Source of the DNA: CAYOLL01 sp964404765 [NCBI: uncultured Gemmatimonadota bacterium]
GTDB lineage: Bacteria > 4572-55
Reading direction: 5' to 3'
Assembly: GCA_964404765.1 (NCBI GenBank)
Contig: CAYOLL010000005.1
Coordinates: forward strand, 15,517 to 79,516
Length of the DNA: 64,000 bases
In this document: positions 41,458-49,239 of the stretch, one piece after another
Numbering within the stretch: position 1 is the first letter of the stretch
Layout of the letters: each line of letters begins with the position of its first letter
Made by a program: the position numbers and the translations under genes
The notes under the pieces: generated by a model
The model's input: only the letters and a program-made list of their open reading frames with translations
Databases searched by the model: none
What the model was told of the DNA's origin: nothing

Positions 41458-42384
41458 TTAAAAGGTATGTCCAACCGCCAGCCCGATTTTAACAGCGAGG
41501 GCGTTGGATTGTCCGTTGGGTTCATTGAAGCGCTCAATCTGGCCGGTCGCTTTCAGGCCCCAAGACGGAGTGACCGCCAAATGAACAAAGCCGCTTAGTC
41601 CGCCACGATGCTTTTCGGCCACATTGTAGAGGATCATGCCGCCGTTGCGGACGGCAAATGCCTGCTCGCCCAGCCAAACCGCGCTATTAAAAGTCCATTT
41701 CTTGTAATAATAAGAGAGCTGCGTTTCCAGGGAGTAAAAGTTTTGGGCTCCATCGGCAAGGCCAATATCTTCGCTCAAGTGAATCCAGTATATTCGGGCT
41801 TCACCGTAAAAACTGGAATGCAGTCTCCGTCCAAAAGTCCGGCCAACACCCGGATTCAATTGCCAGGCATTAAAGGCCGGCTCGAAAGATTGGTATTGAC
41901 TATATGCGCCGTCCAGCAGCAAATTCCAGCGATAGGGTTGATAGTAGGTCAGCCCGGCTAAAACGCTCCAGGCATTGTCCGTTTGATTGTCGGAAGATTG
42001 AATCCAGTGCAGGCCTGTTCGGGCAATCCAGCCGGTTTTCGGATAAACCGTGCCAAGCAGCGTGTAATCCCACTGATCGGAAACGGTTCCGCCGGCAAAA
42101 TTAATCCGCACAAAGTCAACTTCGCCTTCGATAGCCAGCCGCGCGCCATAGCCAAAGTAGCCGTAGACACCTCCGGTCTTGCCGCTCTGCTTATAGTCGG
42201 TGTCCTGGTATGTCAACAAAGCGCTGTGGGTCAGTATATCAAAGCGCGTCGCCGTTTCAGCCAGAGCATGCGTTGCATTTAAAAGCAACAGCAGCGCGTT
42301 AGCAGAAATAAAGATCACAGCCATTACTGCACAGAATCGCGGATATGAGCGTAGCATTTTTTTATCCGGCAATAGAATTTTCAT
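41458..42384 (-). CDS. Predicted outer-membrane beta-barrel protein
   Basis: A 308-residue protein with a basic N-terminus and a hydrophobic signal (about 15-40, ending THALA). The mature part is rich in alternating aromatic and polar strands typical of a barrel (GGVYGYFGYGARLAIEGEVD, WNLLLDGAYSQYQ, LETQLSYYYKKWTFNSAVW) and ends in AVKIGLAVGHTF, a terminal strand with C-terminal Phe as used by the barrel assembly machinery. No family was recognised. The start is uncertain: the ATG at 42384 was chosen because the longer frame has no signal at its beginning. It could be a porin or a small-molecule channel. Confidence 0.6.
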   Translation of the reverse strand: MKILLPDKKMLRSYPRFCAVMAVIFISANALLLLLNATHALAETATRFDILTHSALLTYQDTDYKQSGKTGGVYGYFGYGARLAIEGEVDFVRINFAGGTVSDQWDYTLLGTVYPKTGWIARTGLHWIQSSDNQTDNAWSVLAGLTYYQPYRWNLLLDGAYSQYQSFEPAFNAWQLNPGVGRTFGRRLHSSFYGEARIYWIHLSEDIGLADGAQNFYSLETQLSYYYKKWTFNSAVWLGEQAFAVRNGGMILYNVAEKHRGGLSGFVHLAVTPSWGLKATGQIERFNEPNGQSNALAVKIGLAVGHTF

Positions 42385-42542
42385 GGCGCTTTCATAATAA
42401 AGGCTTAGATGGAGTTGGTAGGCAGAATCTGTAATCAAATAACACGGCCAATCCTCACGCGGACAGCCCAATATTTCAAGATGCATCGAAAAAGTCAAGC
42501 GCTAAGTTGATCAGAGACTTAAACACCTGAATTATTCATGAG

Positions 42543-42561
42543 TCAATGTCATTAAGTTAAA
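42543..42561. repeat. Solo terminal repeat of the TCAATRTCATT element family
   Basis: TCAATGTCATTAAGTTAAAC is nearly identical to the left end of the 7235-7374 element, and the adjoining ACACAAGGC also matches that element's other end. No opposite end was found nearby. The rest of 42499-42764 shows nothing else. Confidence 0.55.
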
Positions 42562-42764
42562 CACAAGGCGGTTTTTTCAGGTTTGATACACACGAACGCA
42601 ATTAAAAAACGAGATTCGCGCAAAAATCTGTTGTAATAACCAGCTAAATTTGCTTTATTTAGACTTGCTTAAAGACGAACAAATAACCGGGCTCTGTGTA
42701 TATGGCGCGGTACTAAAGCGATCTACCTAAATACACTAAAGCTTGCAAAGGAGTAACACCGGCG

Positions 42765-44309
42765 ATGGAAAGTCGAATTTCAAACGCAGCTGAATTCAGG
42801 AAGGACCTGAATGAATATCTGGCCAAACAGCTTTCAGAAAAGCATCCTTTACCCAATGCCGACGCCTTTCGGCGTGAGCCGGGCGATTCGACCGATACTC
42901 GCCATCCGGAAGGTATTGACTTTAATCTAAAACCCGAAGAATTGGAGCGATTTTTAAATCGCTATGTAGTTCAGCAAGAAGATGCCGTTGAAGTCCTGTC
43001 TACCAAAATTTGCACCCACTTCAATCGGATGAGGCTTGAGACGCATGAAAACGATGATGAGAAAATCTTGGGCAATATTAAAGGAAATGTCTTGATGATC
43101 GGCCCAACGGGTGTGGGCAAGACTTATATTGTCAAACTCATTGCCAAGCGCATCGGCGTACCGTTTGTCAAGGGCGACGCCACAAAGTTCAGCGAAACCG
43201 GCTATGTGGGCGGCGATGTGGAAGACATGGTGCGCGACCTTGTCCGGGAAGCGGATGGCGATTTAAAATTAGCCGAATACGGCATTATCTATCTGGACGA
43301 AGTGGACAAAATTGCCGGCGCAAAAAATGTTATCGGCGTCGATGTATCTCGAACCGGCGTGCAGCGCAATCTGCTCAAATTAATGGAAGAGGCCGAGGTT
43401 GATTTAAAAGTCCCACACGATCTGGCCTCACAAATGGAAGCGGCAATGGAGGCTCAGCGCACCGGCAAAGTTGCCCGCAAAAAAATCAATACCAAAAATA
43501 TTCTTTTTGTAATGAGCGGAGCTTTTTCCGGTTTGGATGAGATTATCAAAAAACGGATGCACCGGCAATCTATTGGCTTCCATGGCGATGTGAAAGAGAC
43601 TACCAAAAAACAGAGTGATTATTTAAAACAAGTGCGCACTGAGGATTTGATTGACTACGGGTTTGAATCGGAGTTCGTCGGTCGTCTGCCGGTAGTCACA
43701 GTGCTGAAAGACCTGAACGTGGATGGGTTGTACCAAATATTGAAGAGCCCGGTCAGCACCGTTATCCAAAGCAAGAAAAAAGATTTTAAAGCCTATGGTA
43801 TTCACTTGGAATTTAGCGACGAGGCCTTGCGTTATATTGCCGAACGGGCTCATCTGGAGCACACCGGCGCGCGCGGCCTGGTTAGTATTACCGAAAAAAT
43901 TCTGATCAAATTTGAAAAGAAGCTGCCATCTACGGCAATTCATAAATTTACGGTTACCAGCGAGGTCATTGAACAGCCCGAATTTGTTTTGGAAAAGTTG
44001 CTGACTGAAGATGCCATTCATCGTTTTAGCCACATCTTTCGCGAAAAGCACGGCATTAAGGTGGAATTCGAACCGGCGGCCATCCAGGCCATTAAGCAAT
44101 TGGCCAGGGAAGGCAACACAGATTTCTTTTCTGCTTGCTTAGTGCTGTTTCGGGACTATGAATACGGGTTAAAACTGGCCGAAAAAGATTCGTTTGTTAT
44201 TACGGAAGATGCGGTGCTTAATCCAAAAGCGTTTTTAGATGATTTAATCAAGCACTCATACTTAGCCAGTCGGGATCGCACTCCCAAATCGACGGCAACT
44301 ACAATCTAA
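42765..44309 (+). CDS. ClpX-like AAA+ unfoldase without the zinc-binding domain
   Basis: A 514-residue ATPase. Walker A GPTGVGKT is at about 110-117, GETGYVGGD-like pore block ETGYVGGDVEDMVRDL follows, Walker B is IIYLDEVDK, and the sensor regions end in ESEFVGRLPVV and GARGLVSI. The SIGFHGDV loop matches the IGF loop with which ClpX docks on ClpP. The first 65 residues have no Cys4 zinc domain, and about 90 C-terminal residues go beyond typical ClpX. No clpP is adjacent. It probably unfolds substrates for ClpP or acts alone. AAAGGAG lies about 12 bases before the ATG, which is long. A terminator follows. Confidence 0.85.
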   Translation: MESRISNAAEFRKDLNEYLAKQLSEKHPLPNADAFRREPGDSTDTRHPEGIDFNLKPEELERFLNRYVVQQEDAVEVLSTKICTHFNRMRLETHENDDEKILGNIKGNVLMIGPTGVGKTYIVKLIAKRIGVPFVKGDATKFSETGYVGGDVEDMVRDLVREADGDLKLAEYGIIYLDEVDKIAGAKNVIGVDVSRTGVQRNLLKLMEEAEVDLKVPHDLASQMEAAMEAQRTGKVARKKINTKNILFVMSGAFSGLDEIIKKRMHRQSIGFHGDVKETTKKQSDYLKQVRTEDLIDYGFESEFVGRLPVVTVLKDLNVDGLYQILKSPVSTVIQSKKKDFKAYGIHLEFSDEALRYIAERAHLEHTGARGLVSITEKILIKFEKKLPSTAIHKFTVTSEVIEQPEFVLEKLLTEDAIHRFSHIFREKHGIKVEFEPAAIQAIKQLAREGNTDFFSACLVLFRDYEYGLKLAEKDSFVITEDAVLNPKAFLDDLIKHSYLASRDRTPKSTATTI

Positions 44310-44345
44310 AACAGGCGTTTGTTCTGAAATAAACCGTTCTTTTTA

Positions 44346-44369
44346 AAAACCGCTCGGTTGAGCGGTTTT
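44346..44369 (+). terminator. Terminator of the ClpX-like gene
   Basis: AAAACCGCTC-ggtt-GAGCGGTTTT, a perfect 10-bp stem ending in Ts, lies 37 bases after the stop. Confidence 0.85.
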
Positions 44370-44427
44370 ACTGTTTATAAATACACCTGTTTTTTTATTC
44401 GGCTTCGCTTTGAGTTTGGGCTTAAAC

Positions 44428-44564
44428 GTAATTTCTCAAAAAGTGTTGGTAAAACCAAACCTTGCGAAGGTTAAACTTGCGACGGATGCTAATATTTTCA
44501 GGGCTTTCACAAATTTATAGGCGGTAACCTTCGCAAGGTTAGCCAGCGGTTATTGAAAAGTTAC
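44428..44564. mobile_element. MITE-like element, GTAACTTCTCAA-end family, with perfect target duplication
   Basis: 137 bp starting GTAATTTCTCAA and ending TTGAAAAGTTAC, flanked by a perfect 8-bp direct repeat GCTTAAAC (44420-44427 and 44565-44572). It is the full-length sister of the copy inside the NHL-repeat gene (opposite orientation). The frame that is open in that copy is interrupted here by TAG. It lies between the ClpX-like terminator and acpS. Confidence 0.88.
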
Positions 44565-44590
44565 GCTTAAACACCACACAAGGATTACGC

Positions 44591-44959
44591 ATGATCATTG
44601 GCCATGGTATTGATGCAATTGAAATTGCCCGAATTCGTAAGGTGATTGCACAGTGGGGGGATCGCTTTCTGCAGCGTATTTTTACCGAACAGGAGTTGAC
44701 TTATTGTCGTCGGAAAAGTTCGCCGGAAGCATCTTTGGCCGCACGTTTTGCCGCTAAAGAAGCCTTTGCTAAAGCCGCAGGCATCGGTATTGGCCATAAA
44801 ATTGGCTGGCGAGATATTGAAGTTGTTGTCGATAAAAACGGCGCGCCTCGACTCTGTCTGCATCGCGAATCCGCTATGGCATACGGCAAATATCGAATCT
44901 GGTTAAGCCTATCACATTCTCAAACAATGGCTACTGCATCCGTCATCCTTGAAGGATAG
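44591..44959 (+). CDS. acpS: Holo-[acyl-carrier-protein] synthase
   Basis: A 122-residue enzyme of normal length that transfers 4'-phosphopantetheine from CoA to acyl carrier protein. The metal-binding residues Asp8 (GIDAIEIARI) and Glu57 (ARFAAKEAFAKA) are present, and LSLSHSQTMATASVI is the expected C-terminal block. AAGGA precedes the ATG. Its promoter region holds a MITE-like element whose end is only 26 bp upstream. Confidence 0.95.
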   Translation: MIIGHGIDAIEIARIRKVIAQWGDRFLQRIFTEQELTYCRRKSSPEASLAARFAAKEAFAKAAGIGIGHKIGWRDIEVVVDKNGAPRLCLHRESAMAYGKYRIWLSLSHSQTMATASVILEG

Positions 44960-45002
44960 CTGAAAAGGGGCTTGTGCTTTAGGAATGGAAGCATTAAATT
45001 GC

Positions 45003-45113
45003 GGCTCATGGAACAAGTTTGTGGAAATCCAACCTTGCGAAGGCTTCCGTGCACAAAACATGCGAATTTCAAATGAAGCCTTCGCAAGGTTTCACCATCT
45101 TATCCCATGAACC
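45003..45113. mobile_element. MITE-like element, GGCTCATG-end family
   Basis: 111 bp. The left arm GGCTCATGGAACAAG is matched by GGTTCATGGGATAAG as the reverse complement of the right arm. Both arms then run into the inverted pair CCTTGCGAAGGCTTC / GAAGCCTTCGCAAGG. Flanks are TAAATTGC and TAAGCTGC (6 of 8). It ends 13 bp before the start codon of the reductase gene, so it forms most of that gene's leader, and it adds spurious upstream codons to the open frame. Confidence 0.75.
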
Positions 45114-45126
45114 TAAGCTGCAAAAT

Positions 45127-46110
45127 ATGACAACCAACCCATCAAAATATGATGTCCTTATTATCGGCGCCGGCCCAATTGGTATGGCCTGCGGCATTGA
45201 GGCCGTGCGGCGTAAGCAGAGCCATGGCATTATCGAAAAAGGCTGTCTGGTTAATTCGCTGTATCATTATCCGATCAACATGACCTTTTTTTCGACTTCG
45301 GAGCGGCTGGAAATCGGCGAGGTGCCTTTTATTTCGCATGGCGTTAAACCCACACGACGGGAAGCGCTGGAATATTATCGCCGGGTCAAAAACGCCTGGC
45401 GGCTCAATACACACACCTATGAAACCGTTTTGGACATTGACGGCCAGGCCGGCAGCTTTCATATTAACACAGACAAAGCTACATATCAGGCCAAAGCCGT
45501 AATTATCGCCACCGGCTACTATGATTGTCCAAATTTGTTGCATGTCCCTGGCGAGGATCTGCCAAAAGTCAAGCATTACTACGACGAACCACACCCCTAT
45601 GCCGAGCAGCGCGTGGCCGTGATCGGCGCCGGTAACTCGGCAGTGGATGTGGCATTGGAAACCTATCGCTGCGGCGCGGCGGAAGTCACCATGATTGTCC
45701 GGGAGCCAAAACTGAAAGACAGCATCAAATATTGGGTGCGCCCGGATATCGACAATCGGCTCAAAGCCAACGAAATTAAAGCGATGTTTAATGCGGAAGT
45801 GACTGCAATTCGCGCCCATGAAATTGACATAAAAACGCCGGAAGGATTGTTCACCTTGCCGAATGATTTTGTCTTGGCAATGACCGGCTATCAGCCAAAG
45901 TATACATTTTTAACCCAATTAGGCATTGAATTTTCGGCTGACGAGAGCCGTCTCCCCCAATTTGATCCGCGAACCCATGAGTCAAACCGATCAGGTCTAT
46001 ATCTGGCCGGCGTCGTTTGCGGCGGAATGGAAACGAGCCGTTGGTTTATCGAGAACTCGCGCGAACATGCGGTGAAGATATTTAATCACCTGGCTTCAGT
46101 AACGCGTTAG
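45127..46110 (+). CDS. YpdA-like FAD/NAD(P)-dependent disulfide reductase
   Basis: A 327-residue flavoprotein with two nucleotide-binding motifs: VLIIGAGPIGMACGIEA (about 10-26, FAD) and VAVIGAGNSAVDVALE (about 165-180, NADPH). YYDCPNLLHVPGEDLPK and the C-terminal LYLAGVVCGG fit the YpdA/thioredoxin-reductase-like group. The redox CxxC of thioredoxin reductase is absent, as in YpdA, which reduces bacillithiol disulfide. The substrate here is inferred. The ATG at 45127 was chosen because the 36 codons upstream lie in a MITE-like element and show no similarity. Ribosome-site quality is poor. Confidence 0.82.
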   Translation: MTTNPSKYDVLIIGAGPIGMACGIEAVRRKQSHGIIEKGCLVNSLYHYPINMTFFSTSERLEIGEVPFISHGVKPTRREALEYYRRVKNAWRLNTHTYETVLDIDGQAGSFHINTDKATYQAKAVIIATGYYDCPNLLHVPGEDLPKVKHYYDEPHPYAEQRVAVIGAGNSAVDVALETYRCGAAEVTMIVREPKLKDSIKYWVRPDIDNRLKANEIKAMFNAEVTAIRAHEIDIKTPEGLFTLPNDFVLAMTGYQPKYTFLTQLGIEFSADESRLPQFDPRTHESNRSGLYLAGVVCGGMETSRWFIENSREHAVKIFNHLASVTR

Positions 46111-46161
46111 CCGCAAAGTCACTAAGACACAAAGAATCACTAAAATATTTGCGTAAAATAC

Positions 46162-46194
46162 AGATATGACCTTTCTCAAAGAAATGTCATATCT
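46162..46194. repeat. Palindrome AGATATGAC…GTCATATCT
   Basis: AGATATGAC-c-TTTC-tcaaa-GAAA-t-GTCATATCT forms a hairpin with one mismatch in the gap upstream of the cupredoxin gene. It is preceded by CGCAAAGTCACTAAGACACA, a low-complexity repeat. It may be a dispersed palindrome or an operator. Confidence 0.5.
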
Positions 46195-46258
46195 AAGCGT
46201 GTGATTATCTATCGATTACCTGTAATTCAACGTCACTCAATCGTGTAAGGAGCAACAC

Positions 46259-46936
46259 ATGAGAAAATTTATGCTTTTGATGAGCTTGCTTTTTGTAACA
46301 CCAAACTTAAGCGCGGCCCAAACCGCTGAAATTTCCGGCACAGTGCTCTTGCCGGCGGGCGCTAAACAAAAAGCAACAGTGAGCCGCGGCCAGGCGTACC
46401 GCGGGCGCGGCGGGGCCGATAAAGCCGCCGGTAAGGACGAAGAATCGGCCTATGAAGATGTTATTGTCAGCGTACACCCGACCTCGTTTAAAGCCGAAGT
46501 CAAGCCACTGAGTGAGCCGGCCAAAATTCAGCAGGAAAATGCGACTTTCGTGCCACATGTAACACCAATTACGATTGGCAGTACAATTCACTTCATCAAC
46601 CAGGACAAGTTTTATCATAATGTCTTCAGCCTGACGCCGGGGGCCAAGTTCAACGTCGGACGCAAGCCCAAAGGCGATGTGGTCACGCAAAAGATCGACA
46701 AGCTGGGCGAAGTCAAGCTGTTCTGCGATATTCATACCCACATGAACGCCATCATTTTAAGCTTAGATACACCCTACTTTGTCCGGGTTGACAAAAGCGG
46801 CGGTTACAAGTTGACCGATTTGCCGGCGGGCACGTATGAAATCCGGGTTTATCATCCCAACTTCACTCAGGTGACGGAAACATTGACGGTCAAAGACGGC
46901 GATAAAACGAAAAAAGACTTTGCCATGACAAACTAA
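46259..46936 (+). CDS. Exported cupredoxin-like protein with C-terminal carboxypeptidase-regulatory-like domain
   Basis: A 225-residue protein with a signal peptide (about 1-20, ending LSA). A plastocyanin-like fold has type-1 copper ligand candidates: His in FYHNVFSL, then Cys, His and Met in LFCDIHTHMNA. The last 50 residues (YFVRVDKSGGYKLTDLPAGT, YEIRVYHPNF) resemble a carboxypeptidase-regulatory-like beta-sandwich. The first mature part has a basic Gly/Arg-rich insert (RGQAYRGRGGADK). It probably binds copper and carries electrons in the periplasm. AAGGAG precedes the ATG. The next gene starts 16 bases later and likely shares the transcript. Confidence 0.82.
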   Translation: MRKFMLLMSLLFVTPNLSAAQTAEISGTVLLPAGAKQKATVSRGQAYRGRGGADKAAGKDEESAYEDVIVSVHPTSFKAEVKPLSEPAKIQQENATFVPHVTPITIGSTIHFINQDKFYHNVFSLTPGAKFNVGRKPKGDVVTQKIDKLGEVKLFCDIHTHMNAIILSLDTPYFVRVDKSGGYKLTDLPAGTYEIRVYHPNFTQVTETLTVKDGDKTKKDFAMTN

Positions 46937-46951
46937 TTCGGAGAAAAACGG

Positions 46952-48205
46952 ATGATGCCAAAATTATTGATAACAATGATATTGAGCGCTATGGCAGCTT
47001 CGGTAGCCCATGGGCAGGTGGGCGTGGCGGCCGTGCCGTTTTTGACCTTGCAGCCGTCTGTGCGGGCCAACGGCATGGGCGGTTATTCGGTTGCCTCGCC
47101 GATGTATGATCCTTTGGCAATTTCGTACAATCCGGCACATGTCAGCCAACTGCCGGGCGACTATCTTCTGGCTATTGAGCCTTATACGGCCAAAACACCC
47201 TGGCTGCGGGTGATTACCGATGACATGACTTATGACGCGGAAGCATACCAACTTGCGCTCAGTCTGGAGGGTCTCCCGGCTAAACTTCCCGTCACCTTTG
47301 GTCTGAGTTACGGCAAGAATACCTTTGATTTGGGGCAGCAATTTTGGACAGACCCGGAGGGCAACATCATTGGCGCGTTTACTTCTCATGAAGATGTAAC
47401 ATTCTGGTCGGTTGGATTTGGGATTCGTTACGGTATTCAGGCACATATTGGTTGGTCATTTAAGGACATCGAATCGGTGTTTGCGGGAGGATTTGGCCCC
47501 GACAACGAATTTGTACAGGCGAAAGGCGTTGCCGACGCCAAAGATTTTGGGCTTATGGTCGCTTTGCCGGTTCAGGACATCCTGAGCAAATTGGGTCGTC
47601 AGCCGTTTGAAATTTCGCGGCTGCGCCCGTTTATCACGCCGTCTTTCGGCTATGTCAAAGCCAATGTGGGCGACAAAATCACTTATACTGAAGCGGCGCA
47701 AGCTGACCCTTTGCCGCGCATGGTTCGGCTGGGCGCAGCGCTCTCATTTGGCCTGGATTATCAAAAGGATGATTTGAATTGGCGGCTGTTGGCCATCGAG
47801 CGCGGGGCGGAGGCGCAAGACCTGCTGTTGACGCGCGACGGCGACTATCGCAGCGGCCTGGCCGATATTGACTTTTTCGATCATGTGATCGAAGGCAACA
47901 CCGGCAGCGAAGTCGTAACCCGCGACGGTTTTGAAATCGCGCTGTTTGAGTTGTTTACCATTCGCGGGGGCGATTACCAAGACCCGGAAGGTCACGTCAC
48001 CTATAGCAGTGATGGCTACAGCCTGCAACTCAAAGGAGTGTTAAAAGCCGCGCAACTATTCGCGCCGAATGTGAAAAATGTACGCTGGTTCGATTTGTTT
48101 ATGAACCATGTCGATATTGCCTATCAAAAAGCGACAGTTGATGTTAGTACGGAACTTGGCCTATCGGAAACGCCGTATCAATCGATTCGGATAAGCATTC
48201 ACTAA
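46952..48205 (+). CDS. PorV/PorQ-like outer-membrane protein
   Basis: A 417-residue protein with a signal peptide (about 1-21, ending HG). The mature N-terminus FLTLQPSVRANGMGGYSVA with DPLAISYNPAH closely follows the PorV/PorQ and FadL-like signature ('A-R-A-x-G-M-G … NPA'). The rest is barrel-like. In type IX systems PorV shuttles cargo to the attachment complex; related barrels have other roles. A role in exporting the sorting-domain proteins of this window is an inference. GGAG precedes the ATG. Confidence 0.65.
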   Translation: MMPKLLITMILSAMAASVAHGQVGVAAVPFLTLQPSVRANGMGGYSVASPMYDPLAISYNPAHVSQLPGDYLLAIEPYTAKTPWLRVITDDMTYDAEAYQLALSLEGLPAKLPVTFGLSYGKNTFDLGQQFWTDPEGNIIGAFTSHEDVTFWSVGFGIRYGIQAHIGWSFKDIESVFAGGFGPDNEFVQAKGVADAKDFGLMVALPVQDILSKLGRQPFEISRLRPFITPSFGYVKANVGDKITYTEAAQADPLPRMVRLGAALSFGLDYQKDDLNWRLLAIERGAEAQDLLLTRDGDYRSGLADIDFFDHVIEGNTGSEVVTRDGFEIALFELFTIRGGDYQDPEGHVTYSSDGYSLQLKGVLKAAQLFAPNVKNVRWFDLFMNHVDIAYQKATVDVSTELGLSETPYQSIRISIH

Positions 48206-48225
48206 TTAAAAAGTTGAGCATCTTT

Positions 48226-49182
48226 ATGTCCAAACCGACCGTCAATTTATCGGAGTTGCTCTTTGCCTTTCAAGATCATTCCGGGATGATGCGGCATTAT
48301 CTGGAGCGCGAAACGGGCCGCGCCATTGATTTGCCGGCAGATCTCGGGTATTCGGACGATCCCGAAGCCGACGAGATCGAGAACGACGACGGGTCGCGCT
48401 TCATTGGCATCCCGTCGGAGAGTTCCCGCGTCGGCTATCAGGATATGGCCGATTATATCGAGACCGTCACCGACCCGCGTGAGAAAAGCCGTCTGGCCGC
48501 AGCAATTAAAAGCAAGCATCCGTTTCGCGCCTTTCACGAGGCTATTGGCGATCCCATGACCAAGGCGCTGTGGTATCGTTTCCGCGACGAGCGAACCGGC
48601 CGGCGCGTCATGGAATGGCTGCAAGCGGAGCAGATTGATGTAGAGCTGGAAATCCCGCCGGAAAAGCTGTTGTTTACCGGCCCGCCGGCCCGCCCGCGCT
48701 TGATTGAATTGGCGTTGACATTTGCGCAGGCCGCCCGCAAGCTGCCCGGCGTTCAGCGCATCGCCCTGATCGGTTCGATCACGACGGACAAGCCGGAGCC
48801 GAAAGATTTGGATTTATTGGCCACGATTGCCGACGATTTGGATTTGACCGAATTGGCCACGCTGAGCCGGCGCATGAGCGGACAGGCGGGACAATTCAGC
48901 CGCAGCGCCGAAACCTTTCTGGCCGATCCGCGCGGTCGCTATATCGGCCGGATTTGCAAATGGAAACGCTGCGAGCCCGGCGCGCGCATGGCATGCGAGG
49001 CGCAGCATTGCGCCCGGCGGCATTATCTGAACGATGATCTTCAGAGCGTCAAGCTACCGGATGCGCAGATCGCTGCGCCGCCAATTGAGCTGTGGCCAAA
49101 GGTCGTTCGTCGCATAAATGTGCCGCAAGATGTGGAAGAAGGGCTGTTAAAGCCATTTGAAAGCGAACGCCTTTCAGGTTAA
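48226..49182 (+). CDS. UPF0158 domain fused to a nucleotidyltransferase-like domain
   Basis: A 318-residue protein. Residues about 5-140 match the UPF0158 family: ELLFAFQDHSG, YLERETGRAI, FIGIPSESSRVGYQDMADYIETV (in part), RDERTGRRVMEWLQAEQI. Residues about 165-250 contain a DNA-polymerase-beta-type nucleotidyltransferase signature: ALIGSITTDKPEPKDLDLLA gives the GS and DxD elements. A cluster of cysteines follows (CKWKRCEPG, CEAQHCARRH), possibly zinc-binding. The function of UPF0158 is unknown, and the fusion suggests nucleotidyl transfer to RNA or protein. The ATG at 48226 is preferred over TTG at 48214. Confidence 0.72.
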   Translation: MSKPTVNLSELLFAFQDHSGMMRHYLERETGRAIDLPADLGYSDDPEADEIENDDGSRFIGIPSESSRVGYQDMADYIETVTDPREKSRLAAAIKSKHPFRAFHEAIGDPMTKALWYRFRDERTGRRVMEWLQAEQIDVELEIPPEKLLFTGPPARPRLIELALTFAQAARKLPGVQRIALIGSITTDKPEPKDLDLLATIADDLDLTELATLSRRMSGQAGQFSRSAETFLADPRGRYIGRICKWKRCEPGARMACEAQHCARRHYLNDDLQSVKLPDAQIAAPPIELWPKVVRRINVPQDVEEGLLKPFESERLSG

Positions 49183-49239
49183 GTTCACGTTCAAGCTTGC
49201 ACTTTTTAACAATTTCAATAAACCATTAACGCAATTACT

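Noticed and set aside
45019-45126. Upstream start for the YpdA-like reductase
   Set aside because: These codons lie in an inverted-repeat element and show no similarity to the family; the family motif begins just after ATG 45127.
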